The translations under genes and the position numbers were made by a program. 64,000 nt of DNA. Origin: Podospora pseudocomata (taxonomy: Eukaryota > Ascomycota > Sordariomycetes > Sordariales > Podosporaceae). The DNA is taken from NCBI RefSeq assembly GCF_035222375.1, contig NC_085889.1, forward strand, positions 3,286,001 to 3,350,000. Reading direction: 5' to 3'. The notes beneath the pieces were generated by a model. The model was not told the DNA's origin. It worked only from the letters and a program-made list of their open reading frames with translations, and ran no database searches. Shown here one piece after another: positions 10,170 to 20,338 of this stretch (its first letter is position 1; each line of letters starts with the position of its first letter).

Positions 10170-11775
10170 ATGGATGTCGAAGCGCTGCTGCGAAAGAGAT
10201 CTTCCGAGGTGTCGATCGAAGCGTTTGATCCTGTCACTATCACTTGCTCGTCAAGGCTATCCAGAACATCCTTTCAACAGTGTGACAAGGGGAGTATCTC
10301 GGCTTGGAACAGGTAGTTCAACTCAGTATAATAATCTGTTATGGCCTCAAGGTCCTTGCCCCTTGCCATTTGGGTAGGAAAGGCAAGGCCTACTTATAGT
10401 CCTCCGGATCCCCAGGACCGTTCTGAGCTCCCTGGTCCTCGAACCTGTCTTATCTGTCTGCCTTGGCCGGGCACCTCCTTCGGCGTCCTGGCCACTGATT
10501 CCACCAGTAATAGGTACATATGATTCCTGTCCTGCAGTCTTCTTGCAGCTCGTATGGGTCCTCAGTCCCTCCTGCCCAACCAACCCGTATCGGCACCCTG
10601 GTTCTGCCTTCGTGGTGGTCGCCGTGATGCCTCCGCTGAGCCCCGGTGGGCTCAGTTGGTTGCCGGCCCCAGATATTCTGATCCTGGGCATATCGTTGGG
10701 CTATTGTTGGTTGGAGTGTGTACTGTCTAGGGGCACTGAGTCGTGGGCCCGTGTGACAAACAGAGCTGGCTGAGTTGAGCATCGCGCAGCTGATTGATGG
10801 CGTTTCTTTGATGATGTGGGTCTTTGAAGGCCGCGATGTCTACTCGAGAAAGGCCACCCATTGCTTGAACACGAGAATCTCTATGAGGGTGCCCTTGATC
10901 AAGCGCGGTTATTTCGCGACGCATTTGACCCAGTCATCCTTCAGTTTTCCTCAAAGATACACCTCTATAATCATGAAGCAGCATCCTACTTTGTGGTACA
11001 CTCTAACTCACCCACCGGGCAGATCATGCAAGCATATCAGAATTCTGAGATTGGGTCACGGGAGTTTAAGAATAGGTTGGTCGAACTGACTGCCGTCGCG
11101 GTACACAACCTAGCGTTTCTTGTATACCAAGGACATCCAAAGCTCCACAGCCAGGAGGAAATCGACAAAACTGTATCCTGGACAGTTCCGCCTCGATGGA
11201 TAGAGGACGATGGACTTAAACCGCGCTGGGAGAAAGTCACTGAACCCCACCCAACGCTCTTCTATCATGTTGATTATCTTGATCATGACCGCTACGCCCA
11301 TGGTCTTGCCGATGTAGTTGGCTACTGGGCAGAGGATCGCAATTTTGGCGGTGTCGTTCTGTTTGACAAAGGCGACTATCCAGAGTTACAGGAGGCTTTT
11401 GATGAACTCACAAACTATGAATCTGAGGAATCCTTCGTCGTCACTCTAGAGTATGACGAAAGGGGCTTGCCAATTGTCACCAAGAGCCCTAGGGACCCAG
11501 GAGCTTCAGAAGACAACATGTCCCAGGCATCAAGTGGCAAACGTAGGAAACTTAAAGATGGATCTGGAAAAACACCGCCGGCGCCCTCTGAATTACTCTT
11601 AGACTCGCCGCCTTCACTAGGCTCACCAACCCCTTTGGACTCTCCTCCGCCCCTTAGCTCACCTCGTCTTCGTTCGGCAGAACTACTGGAACTATCATCT
11701 TCACCCGACGCAAGTAAGCAAGAAACACCTCTACCACAAGGTGCTACGAAGTCGCCAGCAAAGCCTGTTCCGTAG
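10170..11775 (+). pseudogene. Conserved fungal gene of unknown function, split by a solo LTR and frameshifts
   Basis: Starts at ATG 10170 (MDVEALLRKRS...FDPVTITCS). The frame then shifts near 10275-10290: the sensible continuation (NSVTRGVSRLGTE) lies in another frame. It is interrupted by the LTR at 10313-10758, and resumes at 10763 with ELAELSIAQLIDG and FEGRDVYSRKATH. A further frameshift near 10858-10862 leads to LLEHENLYEGALDQARLF, FFVVHSNSPTGQIMQAYQN, LVELTAVAVHNLA, PHPTLFYHVDYLD and VGYWAEDRNFGGVVLFD. The C-terminal ~90 residues are Pro/Ser-rich low complexity. I recognise the pattern as an uncharacterised family frequent in Sordariomycetes (often annotated hypothetical), with no known function. 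The breaks at three places make it non-coding as a whole. Confidence 0.7.
10313..10758 (-). mobile_element. Solo LTR (446 bp) with 5-bp target-site duplication AACAG
   Basis: Flanked by AACAG at 10308-10312 and AACAG at 10759-10763. Read on the minus strand it starts TGTCACACGGG and ends GAGTTGAACTAC, with a TATA-like ACTATAAGTAGG at 10387-10398. The canonical LTR end is ...CA, so the final dinucleotide is diverged. Removing the insert and one AACAG restores the local host-gene sequence. No internal retrotransposon sequence is present, hence a solo LTR left by recombination. Confidence 0.75.
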
Positions 11776-12148
11776 TCACCGAACTCATCCAAGTTAGCAG
11801 GAGAAGCACCAGGCTCAAAGAGCGTCTCGCTCCATGACAAGGATGCCACTGCGAATGTTGACATTGAGTCCAAGGAATAATGACAGAGTCAGATATTGTG
11901 GACGCTGGGTATTTCAAGAGCTCTGAGGGGACCAGGCTGACGGATGCAACTAATTCTAAGGACTAGAAAGGCTTTATATGCCAATCAAACAGATATTCAG
12001 ATACAAGCGCCAGGCATCTTCCACATGTGATTCAACCTGCAATTCAAGACCTGTAAGCATCATCCAAGAGCTCTCCTGTACAACCAAACGCTCGGACCAA
12101 ATGCTTCCCTGTGTACCTAGCTAGGTATCTCGTTCATTGTTTTCAGAA
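11776..12148. other. Gene-free stretch between convergent genes
   Basis: 3' flanks of the preceding pseudogene and of the minus-strand peptidase; nothing else seen. Confidence 0.5.
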
Positions 12149-13123
12149 TCAAGTCTCGCAAGTCTGCTCTCCACAGTCAGGGTCGGCGTCATCAATGCCC
12201 TCACGGGGGCCCTGGAACTCTTTCTGGCAGATCAGAGACCAATATACCTCCTGTCATCAACATTAGTGCCTGACTAACAAGCTTCTCGACTAAGAGATTG
12301 AAACTTACCGCAGCATAATACGCGTAACTGTCAGCATTGACCCGAGCCAAGTCTTTCGGCAACCGATCATAAACGGCAACCGGGCCATAGCCAGGTTCAC
12401 CATCAGGATTGTCAACAATAGATCCGAAGGATGACTGGATCATGAGGTCATAATGGAGGTACTCATGGAGGAGTGTCATTCCGAGGGTGTTAAAATGCTG
12501 TAATGAGTTAAGTCAATAAAGCTGATCATGATGAACACCAAGAGGGAGACACTTACAAAGCTGACATTATCCGCAATATCCCCCCCATCCTCAGCACAAG
12601 CAGCATAGAAGTCCCTCGCATCCTCATCCCCACGGTCTTTCCCCTCAAGATCACCAATAGCCTTCTTGTTGAAAGCACGAGGGCAAACCACGATAAAAGG
12701 CTGCTCAGTATTGTAATCACCCGAGTACGCCAGTCCACGATCACCGCAGGCATTGTCAAGATCGGTAGTTTGCACGAGGAAGTTCCCCAGCATGTCATGA
12801 CCTTCGCCGTCATTGTTAAGGTCTCTGAAGATTCGGGTAACTTCCTCACGGTCTGCCGGGTCAAAGTAATGGGGATAGATTGTCTCGTCGGTTTCAATGA
12901 AGGACAAGACGGCAGAGGTCAACTCGATGGCGTCTTTGAAGGCGGTTTCGACTTTGTTGAGACGGTTGGGGATGGGCTCTTCGTCTTCGGGGAAGTCTTC
13001 TCCTGTGTTGGGCTCAGCCCGCTTGGAGAGGGCTCTGATGCCGGGCTTGGGGGTGGAGGGTAGGACGCTGGCGTGCGCCAGGGACAGGCTTGAAGCCAGA
13101 AAGAGGGTGCGGATGAGGTGCAT
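12149..13123 (-). CDS. Secreted HExxH zinc metallopeptidase-like protein
   Basis: Three exons on the minus strand: 13123-12557, 12497-12309 and 12250-12149, with introns 12498-12556 (GTAAGT...ATTACAG) and 12251-12308 (GTAAGT...TGACAG), all phase 0; 285 residues. Residues 1-19 are a signal peptide (MHLIRTLFLASSLSLAHAS), followed by a KR site near residue 34 suggesting a propeptide. The second exon contains HEYLHYD, the HExxH zinc site with a following Asp, and the C-terminus has YAAEVYWSLICQ. This matches fungal secreted peptidase-like proteins related to the M35/lysine-specific metalloendopeptidase group. Likely an extracellular protease. Cysteines are few (C127, C143, C181 and the C-terminal pairs). 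The ATG is the only one upstream of a signal-peptide-like segment. Confidence 0.85.
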
Positions 13124-13899
13124 GGCTTTTGGTCAGTGCTGAAGAGCTGGATGAGGGGAGGATGTGAAGGACTGTGTGAATGCACCGTCTGCTTTGACTG
13201 GCGGTGGAGAGAAGTTATATGCACTTCTTGTCACCGACATTATCGATATAGAATACCCGTCTGTCGGCCGGCCGGACATTGACAAGGCTGATGATCAGAC
13301 AGAGACTCTTCTTGTCTGGTTCCGTATGACATGCTGAAACAGGCTTCGGCCATGGCGGATGTCAGCTTGCTGGGTGAACCTCATGGTTCTCGCTGACTGC
13401 GCCGCGTCTCATGGCATGAGTTGAAGTGGCATTTGTTGGTGGCCATTGTGGTTGCTCATCTTCGTATTGGATATCTCTGTCCAGGAGGAAGCTGTGGCGA
13501 CGTCATGGAGTGAGCTTTCTGAAGCTTTGCTTAACTGGTCCGGTGAGATTACTGGGATGGAAACCTGTATTCGATTACACAAATGCGGGGTCTGCCTAGT
13601 GGGTGCATAAACCGTGCCACGCAAACCGTTTCTTTCATTTTTCTCCTTCCTTTTACGCTGTGCCGATGACCCGAGTATTTGAGTCTCACCGACGGCATTT
13701 TCTTTAATGAGCTGAGTATTCTGAGCAGCCCAACACTTTGAGCTTTCACATCTATCCTTCTCAGCCCTGATCAAACAACTAGCGGCTTTTGACCTATCTT
13801 ACCTAAACCGACTTACTGCGTCACAATCATCAACCTTCATCGTCTTCAACTCTTTAACCCAACTGCAACACCACCCAACGACACAACACACCAGCAACC
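13124..13899. other. Divergent promoter region
   Basis: Lies between the minus-strand peptidase and the plus-strand hypothetical gene, so it should hold both promoters. No further feature seen; minus-strand frames here show no domain. Confidence 0.5.
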
Positions 13900-14583
13900 A
13901 TGTCCACCACAACCCCCACCACCACCAGCCCTCCCGCCAAAATCCACATCACCATAACCATCACCCCAGAAACCCACTCCTTCACCACCAACCCCCTCCC
14001 CCCCCTCCTAACCCTCTCCCTCCTCTCCCACCACCCCACCCAAATAACCCTCTGCACCTTCAACCGCCCCTTGGCCCTACCCTCCGCCCTAACAAACCGC
14101 ACAATAACAATCCACTCCCTCCCCTCCCGCCAAAAAATCGAAACCTGTCTTTTTCAAGTCAACCGTTCCCCCGTAACCCGCATCAGAGGCGATTCAGACG
14201 AGCAGTTCTACCTCACTTTACTCCCTAACACTCCCACCGCAATCTCAACCCCCTTTGGGAGGGGTGGAGGGGTGAATAAAATCCGGCCTGTGCCAAAGGC
14301 CATCGCGGAGAAGGGGTGGGAGGTGGATGAGGAAGGAAGGGAGAGGAGGGTAAGGAGGTCGGTGCAGCCTACTGGTGTTGATGGGTTGGAGCCGGGGTTG
14401 GAGTATGAAGTTGGTTTGGATAGGGAGAGCCTAGAGGGGATGTGGTGGGCGCCGGTGGGGAGGGAGGAGATTTTGATTGAAGGGGGAACGACGGAGGGGA
14501 GGTATATGGGGGATTATGGGGGGTGGGTGAAGGGTGGGATTGAGTGGGTTGTTGAGGGGGGGAGGGTGAAGGTGGAGGGGTAG
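13900..14583 (+). CDS. Hypothetical protein, single exon
   Basis: 227 residues, ATG at 13900 in a good context (CAACCATGTCC), TAG at 14581. No signal peptide or membrane segment. The N-terminal half is Thr/Pro/Leu-rich with beta-like stretches (KIHITITITPETHSF, ITLCTFNRPLAL). The C-terminal half is Gly/Glu/Arg-rich with GLEPGLEYEVGLD and MWWAPVGREEIL. I recognise a widespread but uncharacterised ascomycete type; no function assigned. The coding strand is extremely C-rich to about 14240, then G-rich to the stop. The intact frame through such composition supports a real gene. Confidence 0.75.
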   Translation: MSTTTPTTTSPPAKIHITITITPETHSFTTNPLPPLLTLSLLSHHPTQITLCTFNRPLALPSALTNRTITIHSLPSRQKIETCLFQVNRSPVTRIRGDSDEQFYLTLLPNTPTAISTPFGRGGGVNKIRPVPKAIAEKGWEVDEEGRERRVRRSVQPTGVDGLEPGLEYEVGLDRESLEGMWWAPVGREEILIEGGTTEGRYMGDYGGWVKGGIEWVVEGGRVKVEG

Positions 14584-15735
14584 AGGGGACTTTAGGTCTT
14601 GGATTCCCATGGGTTTGGGGGTTTCCGTGATAGGGGTATCATGAATTCAACCATGCGTTTCTTTTTGTATTGGCAGGACCACTGCTCAGTGTATCCTGTG
14701 TTGTTTCGGCCTTTTCATTCTTTTCCTTTTAATTGTGGGTTTATCATGGGGATTATGAATTCATGTTTAAAAGGTGGGGATAATCCTGGAACTCAGATAG
14801 GAGAACAGGCTGTGGACAGTAGAATAGAGACTGTGACAAAGTATCAAACGCTACAGCGAGAGATACCTCTAACGTACCTCTCGACTGAGGCTCAAACTTC
14901 CGAACTGCCGTAGCTTACCTATCTTCAAAAACCAAGGTATTGAAAGCGTTTTTGAACCTTTGAAGGCTTGTGTGGTATCTTTAGAGGGCTCATTCCCAAC
15001 TGCAGTCTCCGTTTCTTCACCACGGTATTTAGGGTTAGCCAGGGTAGCTCATGTTCTCCAACCAGACCACACGTCCGGTAAGCTTCCCTCAATCATTTAA
15101 AGAGGTGATGAAACAATAACTGTGGCTGCTTTGCCAATTACAATAGCTTTACAGCCACTCAACTATCGTTAGGTAGCAGTGACTGACAAACCCCGCAAAG
15201 GGTCGGAGAGGTCTTTGGACTTCAAGACATACCCTTTTATCTACAGGCCGTCATGTCTTTTCAAAGGGCCAATGTTGCAGCCAAATCATCGACCTGAAGC
15301 CCCATTCCGTTTAAAATTCCTTCAAGTTCGCGATAGTTTCCGTCGTCTCCTCGAGGAGAGAAGGTCTTTCACCGTAGGTCCAGTCTTATCGATTGAATTT
15401 CCATATACTGACGTACATTAGGAATCCATCTCGAATCAACGCCGTCAACATTCTGTCTAACCCTTCGTGCAAGATTTGCGGGAAGACTTTGGAGGTACTC
15501 TCGTTTTACCTGAAGAGTCAACACGAAAGAGATGAGTGGTTCATACCTAACCACAGATAGTAAGGAGATACCCATCTGCACTTTAAGGGGCAGGATGATA
15601 GTTCTTGCGGATACTCTTGGCCTTTTAATTTCAGTAGAATTCAGTTGCTGACTACCATCACATGATAGTAGAAAATCAGTGGATTTGGGCACCTATGGCC
15701 ATCTAGTTTCGAAATCGGGGTGCGAAGCTGACTAG
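14584..15735. other. Gene-free stretch
   Basis: No domain-bearing frame. An upstream exon of the HET gene may lie in 15400-15735, but I cannot define splice sites. Confidence 0.45.
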
Positions 15736-17901
15736 GCTTTTTTCAACCCCGAGTATATAACGCGTCAGAGGCTTGGGCACTCGGCAACGGTGTCCTTGAA
15801 TGCATTCGCCCGTCTAGCCTGGAAACGGATGAATTTCCTAGCCCTCGAGTTTGACAACACAAAAGAAAATCGGGGATCAACAGACGCAAGTCTGGCATGT
15901 TTATCAAAATGTCGACTAGACAGCGTGACAAGTCTCGATCGCAAAGATATCAACCTCGACCAGGTGAACTCTTGGAAGCATGGCTGTGAAAGAGCCCACG
16001 GTGGAAAGTGCTTGATCAAGGGTGACCCTCCCCAGTCCATGGCGTGGCTTATTGACACAAAGAAGAAGCAATGCCTGGTACCAGCAAAGGCCGAACTACA
16101 GTATGTTGCGTTGAGCTATGTGTAGGGACAGGCAGCGATGCTCCGGACAGAGCGCGCCAATTTGTTGGCTCACCAAAAGGACCGTGTATTTGATCGATTA
16201 AGAGTAATGATGCCTGCGACTATCAACGATGTAATTGGTCTGGTCCCTTTGATAGGCGAGAGATATTTATGGGTCGACTCGCTTTGCATCGTTCATGAAG
16301 AAGGCTCAAAACATACGCAAATTCGGGATATGGCCAAGATATATGAGAACACTCGACTTACTATTGTAGCTGGCGATGGCCTGGATGATGGCCACGACTT
16401 GCGCGATATTCCCCACGTTTCTCAGCCTCGACAGTTGCACCCCGAACTAGAACTCAGCGACACCATCTCCGTGCGTGCCTCACAAAATCTTGCACTGGAA
16501 GAAACCACATGGGCACGCCGTGGTTGGACGTGGCAGGGACTTCAGTTATCACAGCGACGGTTAGCATTTGTTGACGGGTCTGTTCGGTGGAGGTGTGCAG
16601 AATTCTTTTTCTGTGAGGACGATGTCTTCGCTGCGCGTGATTACAGGAAGGCAACCGAGTCGATAGGAGACCTGAATAAACCCAATCTAGATAACGTCTG
16701 CCGGAGTAGGGTGGGTGTGGGAGCAGCAAGTCTGACCGACCTGGGAAAGGACATTTCGACATTTAACCAACGCTCATTGACATACGACGAAGACGCTTTG
16801 CTTGCTTTCGAGGGAACCCTAGCGATCTATATTGAATATCAGTTTCCACGGGGCTTTCTTCGTGGCATTTCTGTATCATTGTTGGACTCTGCGCTACTGT
16901 GGCACACTCAGACAACCGTACCGTTCGCTGAAGTACGGCAAGCATCCAGTCACTCCCGGGAGTGTCCACCTCGTTGGGGTTGGTCTGGCTGGAAGGGTAA
17001 AATTCTGCAGTGTTGGGAAGGGGGTCTCCTCGGGCAGGACAACATTCGACCTCCCCAACAACCCATATCGATCCTCACATGGAAACTACGTTGCTCCGTC
17101 ACTTCTACCCCTGTCAAAATTCCCTTTCAAAATGACTAGTACAGTTAGAAAACAGAATACATGGGTAACATTAGCAACCTCCCGCAAGGTTGGAGAGTTG
17201 CTCAACATCGAAAGTTCCTTGTCCGACCAAATCAAATAGAGCTTAGTGCAGAGGCCAACCTACTACGCCGACTCTTTTTCCAAAAGAGCAACGCCTATGT
17301 TCGAAATCAAGCTTCCTATCAGAACTTAGATGGGGCGAGTGTCGAGCAGATTAGTTATATCCCTGGAGTTGGCTTACCGACCACTTTTCTTCGTCATCCC
17401 GTCCCCTATGGAAAACACCTTGAATCGTCTGTAGCACAAATGCCGCAGCCTATAGGGAGATACCTTTGTGCCTTGACGCAACAGGGGCGTGTTTGGGGTG
17501 ACAAGGAGCGCATATTAATGCCAGAAGAGCTTGGGAGCACAGAAAAGCCATTCGACCTATATCAAATGTTTCCCGAGCTCCCCCTTGTACTTCAAAACTC
17601 TGAAGACCAAGAAGTGGACGAAATTCGACCGCATAGCAAAGAGGATAGCGCATTGCTGAACTCCTGGAGGTATGAGGAGAAGGATGGGGATGAGACCATA
17701 GGCTACCCGTGTGACATTGTGGCGATCTCACGTTGTTACGATGGCGATTCTCCGTTGATTAACGATAAGGACGTCTACACCTTCTATAACGTTCTCTGGG
17801 TGGAGTGGATCGATGGGGTGGCATATCGACGGAGTGTGGGCCGCGTGATCAGAACAGCATGGGAAAGTATGGAGAAGGATGCGGAGCTTATTCTTGGGTA
17901 G
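15736..17901 (+). pseudogene. HET-domain gene intact in one frame except for three TAG codons
   Basis: One frame runs from 15736 to TAG at 17899 (722 codons) with no frameshift. It is interrupted only by TAG at 16123-16125, 17137-17139 and 17146-17148. The first TAG falls exactly at the Trp of the HET core motif (YVALSYV-stop-GQ, normally SYVWG). The other two flank Tyr-Ser (ND-stop-YS-stop-KTEYMG), which also look like Trp positions. Other HET landmarks: ERYLWVDSLCIVHEEGSKHTQIRDMAKIYEN (16258-16350), TIVAGDG, WARRGWTWQG (E of the usual WTxQE changed to G), FVDGSVRWRC, DEDALLAFEGTL, and RWGWSGWKG in the SWSWxGW position. The first in-frame ATG is 15829; family members start earlier, and ATA at 15757 could be a lost ATG. 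It is either a RIP-hit pseudogene or a gene whose UAG codons are edited to UGG (see findings). HET domains act in vegetative incompatibility. Confidence 0.82.
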
Positions 17902-18098
17902 CAGAGGCCACTAGGGACCTGAAGTCTGTCTGTATCTTTCTCTATCATTATCATTTGTTTGACATCAAGTACGCGATTGGAAGAATGGATACAAATGCGA
18001 TTTCAGCATGTCAGCAGGTTAATTAGTAGGTAGGAACGCCAGGCTGCAGGATGATAGCTCATGCCAGCTGAACACTCCCATCTACGCGATTCTTTCCC

Positions 18099-18452
18099 TC
18101 AGAATCCCTGCCTCGCAACCTGAGCCTGAGCAGCAGCAATGGTCCCCTGAGCATTCGGATCAACAAAGCCACATCCATTCTTCCCATTTTGGAACTGAGC
18201 AGCCTCAGCAGAGCAGACCCCCACGCCACTCGCATCAGCGCAACACCCTGAAGCGCAGTCGGAATTGTTGACGCAGCCCCCAGTGATAAACTGCGAGCCA
18301 TTTCCCTGCCCAACGTTTCTCGCACCGGCATTGTTGGGTGTGATTTGTGCCATGGCAGTGACGACGACTAAGACCTCGTTAGTAAAAGTCAAAGTCCTGT
18401 GGAAGGCATGTCACCTACAAGCCAGGAGGGCAGTTACAGTGATGCGGACCAT
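18099..18452 (-). CDS. BAS2-like small secreted cysteine-rich protein
   Basis: Two exons on the minus strand: 18452-18419 and 18367-18099, with intron 18368-18418 (GTAGGT...TACTAACG...TTAG) splitting the signal peptide; 100 residues. Splicing yields MVRITVTALLAFVVTAMA as signal peptide with the mature end at QITPNNAG. The mature part has GQGNGSQFITGGC, NNSDCASGCC, GVGVCSAEAA, GKNGCGFVDPN and six cysteines. This resembles Magnaporthe BAS2 (biotrophy-associated secreted protein 2) and its widely distributed fungal homologs, many in saprotrophs. Effector function is proven in none of the evidence here; the family match is by eye and strong around QFITG and GCGF. Confidence 0.85.
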
Positions 18453-20220
18453 CTTGGAAGCGGTGTTAAAAGTTGGATAAAAGGCTCACAGAGCTGATGC
18501 CGACGCCAGGTCGTTTGGTGAAGTGAATCGGATGAAGAGATGGGATGATGGAGCCATGAATGATAATATCTCCATTTCCCCAGATTTGCGACGCTTTATG
18601 TAGTCGATGTTTATTGCACTTCTTCGCTTAGAGGAAGATAATCACTTCCCATCTGAAAGACCGGGAACGATGCGACTGTCACTGCTGCGGATCATACTAT
18701 CGTCCGGACAGTTGTGTCAACAGTGCTCACAATGCGATCAAGTAATACCGCCGATCTAGTACCTACCGAGTCAACAAACCATTGCCGTCCGAAATGCCTT
18801 GGTGTTGTGGTAGTAAGCGGTGACAGGTGTGGTTTGATCATCCCAGCCCCTGAATCGGCAATAGGGGTAAAATGCTTGGCATTGATGGTTTGACAGCGCA
18901 CATCATTTATGCATGGGGGCTTTGATTATGTGGAAGTCACTGATCGGTTCGGATGCTTTCGTCCTGAACACATTCCTCTTTTGGTGCTTAAAGTGAAAAG
19001 GAAGGTATTGCCGATGGCAAAGTTATGTCAGCGTCTCCTCGGAAGTATGGGTTTGCTTTATCTTCATGATCAATGTTTGAGAAAAACCCAGCTCAACAAA
19101 CTGCCTTGTTCAGATCTTGATGTGTCGACCTCTTCAAGCTTCGACGCCAATAATTCACAGAGACCACCGCCCCCAACTCTATATCAGCCATCCAGCCCTA
19201 TGGACCGAAGGATCAAGCCTGCAGAAGCCACAGGGTTGGAAGCCAACAGCAGCCTTTGCCTAACCGCTCGCCCCGAATAAATAAGATAAAACTGCGTATG
19301 TACAAGTCCCGGGGCAATCGTTTGCTCTAAATCCCGTGCCATAGATGAGTCCTTACCAGTCAGTCAGGTCAGCTAGTGAGCATCAACTCGAAGCTAACGC
19401 CACCAACCGCCCAACAACGCCAGGTACAGCACCTTGCATCAAGATCCTGCCGAGGTGCCACACCACATCCCAAAAACATCTCTCATCTGTTGAAGTACTG
19501 ACCATGCTAATGAATCACCCTTCCATTCACCTTCATTCTCCAATGTCTTGTTCAAAACCACCTATCACTCTCTAGGTATGTGATGGAACTACTCAAGAGA
19601 ATATCTACTCATCTAGACCCAATATCACTCCTAACAAACCAGAATAGCTCCTCACCACTCAAGGCTTCCACTCAAGTGCATGCACTCAACCGCCACAAGC
19701 CAACCAACCACCGCCCTGACTCTCCCTCCCCATTGCCGCGAGTACCCACTGCATAAATCTGCATAACGGCAACAAGCCACAAACTATCTTATCATAAGCG
19801 CTAGAGAATGCTGTGCTCTCCTCCCTGCCGTTGAAAAAAGCCCGCATAAGTATCTTCCAGCGAACGAGCCGCTGTATGCTGTGTAGCCAGCCATGTCTCG
19901 GTCAACGACTCATCTACCACTCTTGAGGCGGTTGGAATGAAGGCAAAATATATTGCTGTCGGTGAGGCTTTGGTCCATGCGGCTGAGGGCGGTTGTAAGC
20001 AGGGTACATTCCAGAGTCCAGAGGAGTTAGGCTGCGCGAAGGGAAGTTCCTTTTTATTCAAGGTATCTTGGCTTTGATGCAGAAAAAAACCACCCATATC
20101 CAGTAGTCTCAATGGCGCTACTGATAATCTTTACTCGTTCTCTTTGACAAGATCATTTCGGCTGCACACCCACCATAGCACCAAATCCAGACTGCACCAC
20201 CATCAAACATTGGTTGGCCC
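18453..20220. other. Gene-free stretch
   Basis: Promoter of the BAS2-like gene at the left. Short frames (for example 18909-19280 plus, 19801-20112 minus) show no domain, no clear splice signals and no conserved composition. I see no supported gene. Confidence 0.45.
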
Positions 20221-20307
20221 GCCCGGCTAGCTCAATCGGTAGAGCGTGAGACTCTTAAGGGGTACTCCGAAATCTCAAGGTTGTGGGTTCGACCCCCACG
20301 TCGGGCT
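20221..20307 (+). tRNA. tRNA-Lys (anticodon CTT) with intron
   Basis: Acceptor stem GCCCGGC (20221-20227) pairs with GTCGGGC (20300-20306) with one G-U, and the discriminator is T. D-arm: AGCTCAATCGGTAGAGC. Anticodon stem TGAGA/TCTCA with loop CT-CTT-AA; the CTT anticodon is at 20254-20256. About 14 nt (~20258-20271) between the loop and the 3' half of the stem is an intron in the canonical position. T-arm GTGGGTTCGACCCCCAC. Complete cloverleaf. Confidence 0.95.
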
Positions 20308-20332
20308 CAATTCCCGTCATCGACGATTCTTA

Positions 20333-20338
20333 TTTTTT
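20333..20338 (+). terminator. RNA polymerase III T-tract terminator for tRNA-Lys
   Basis: TTTTTT, 26 nt after the mature 3' end of the tRNA. Confidence 0.7.

Noticed and set aside
10313-10763. Insertion in the conserved gene read as a GT...AG intron
   Set aside because: Joining the flanks at GT/AG puts TGA two codons later, and the 5-bp duplication plus TGT-type terminus fits an LTR insertion.
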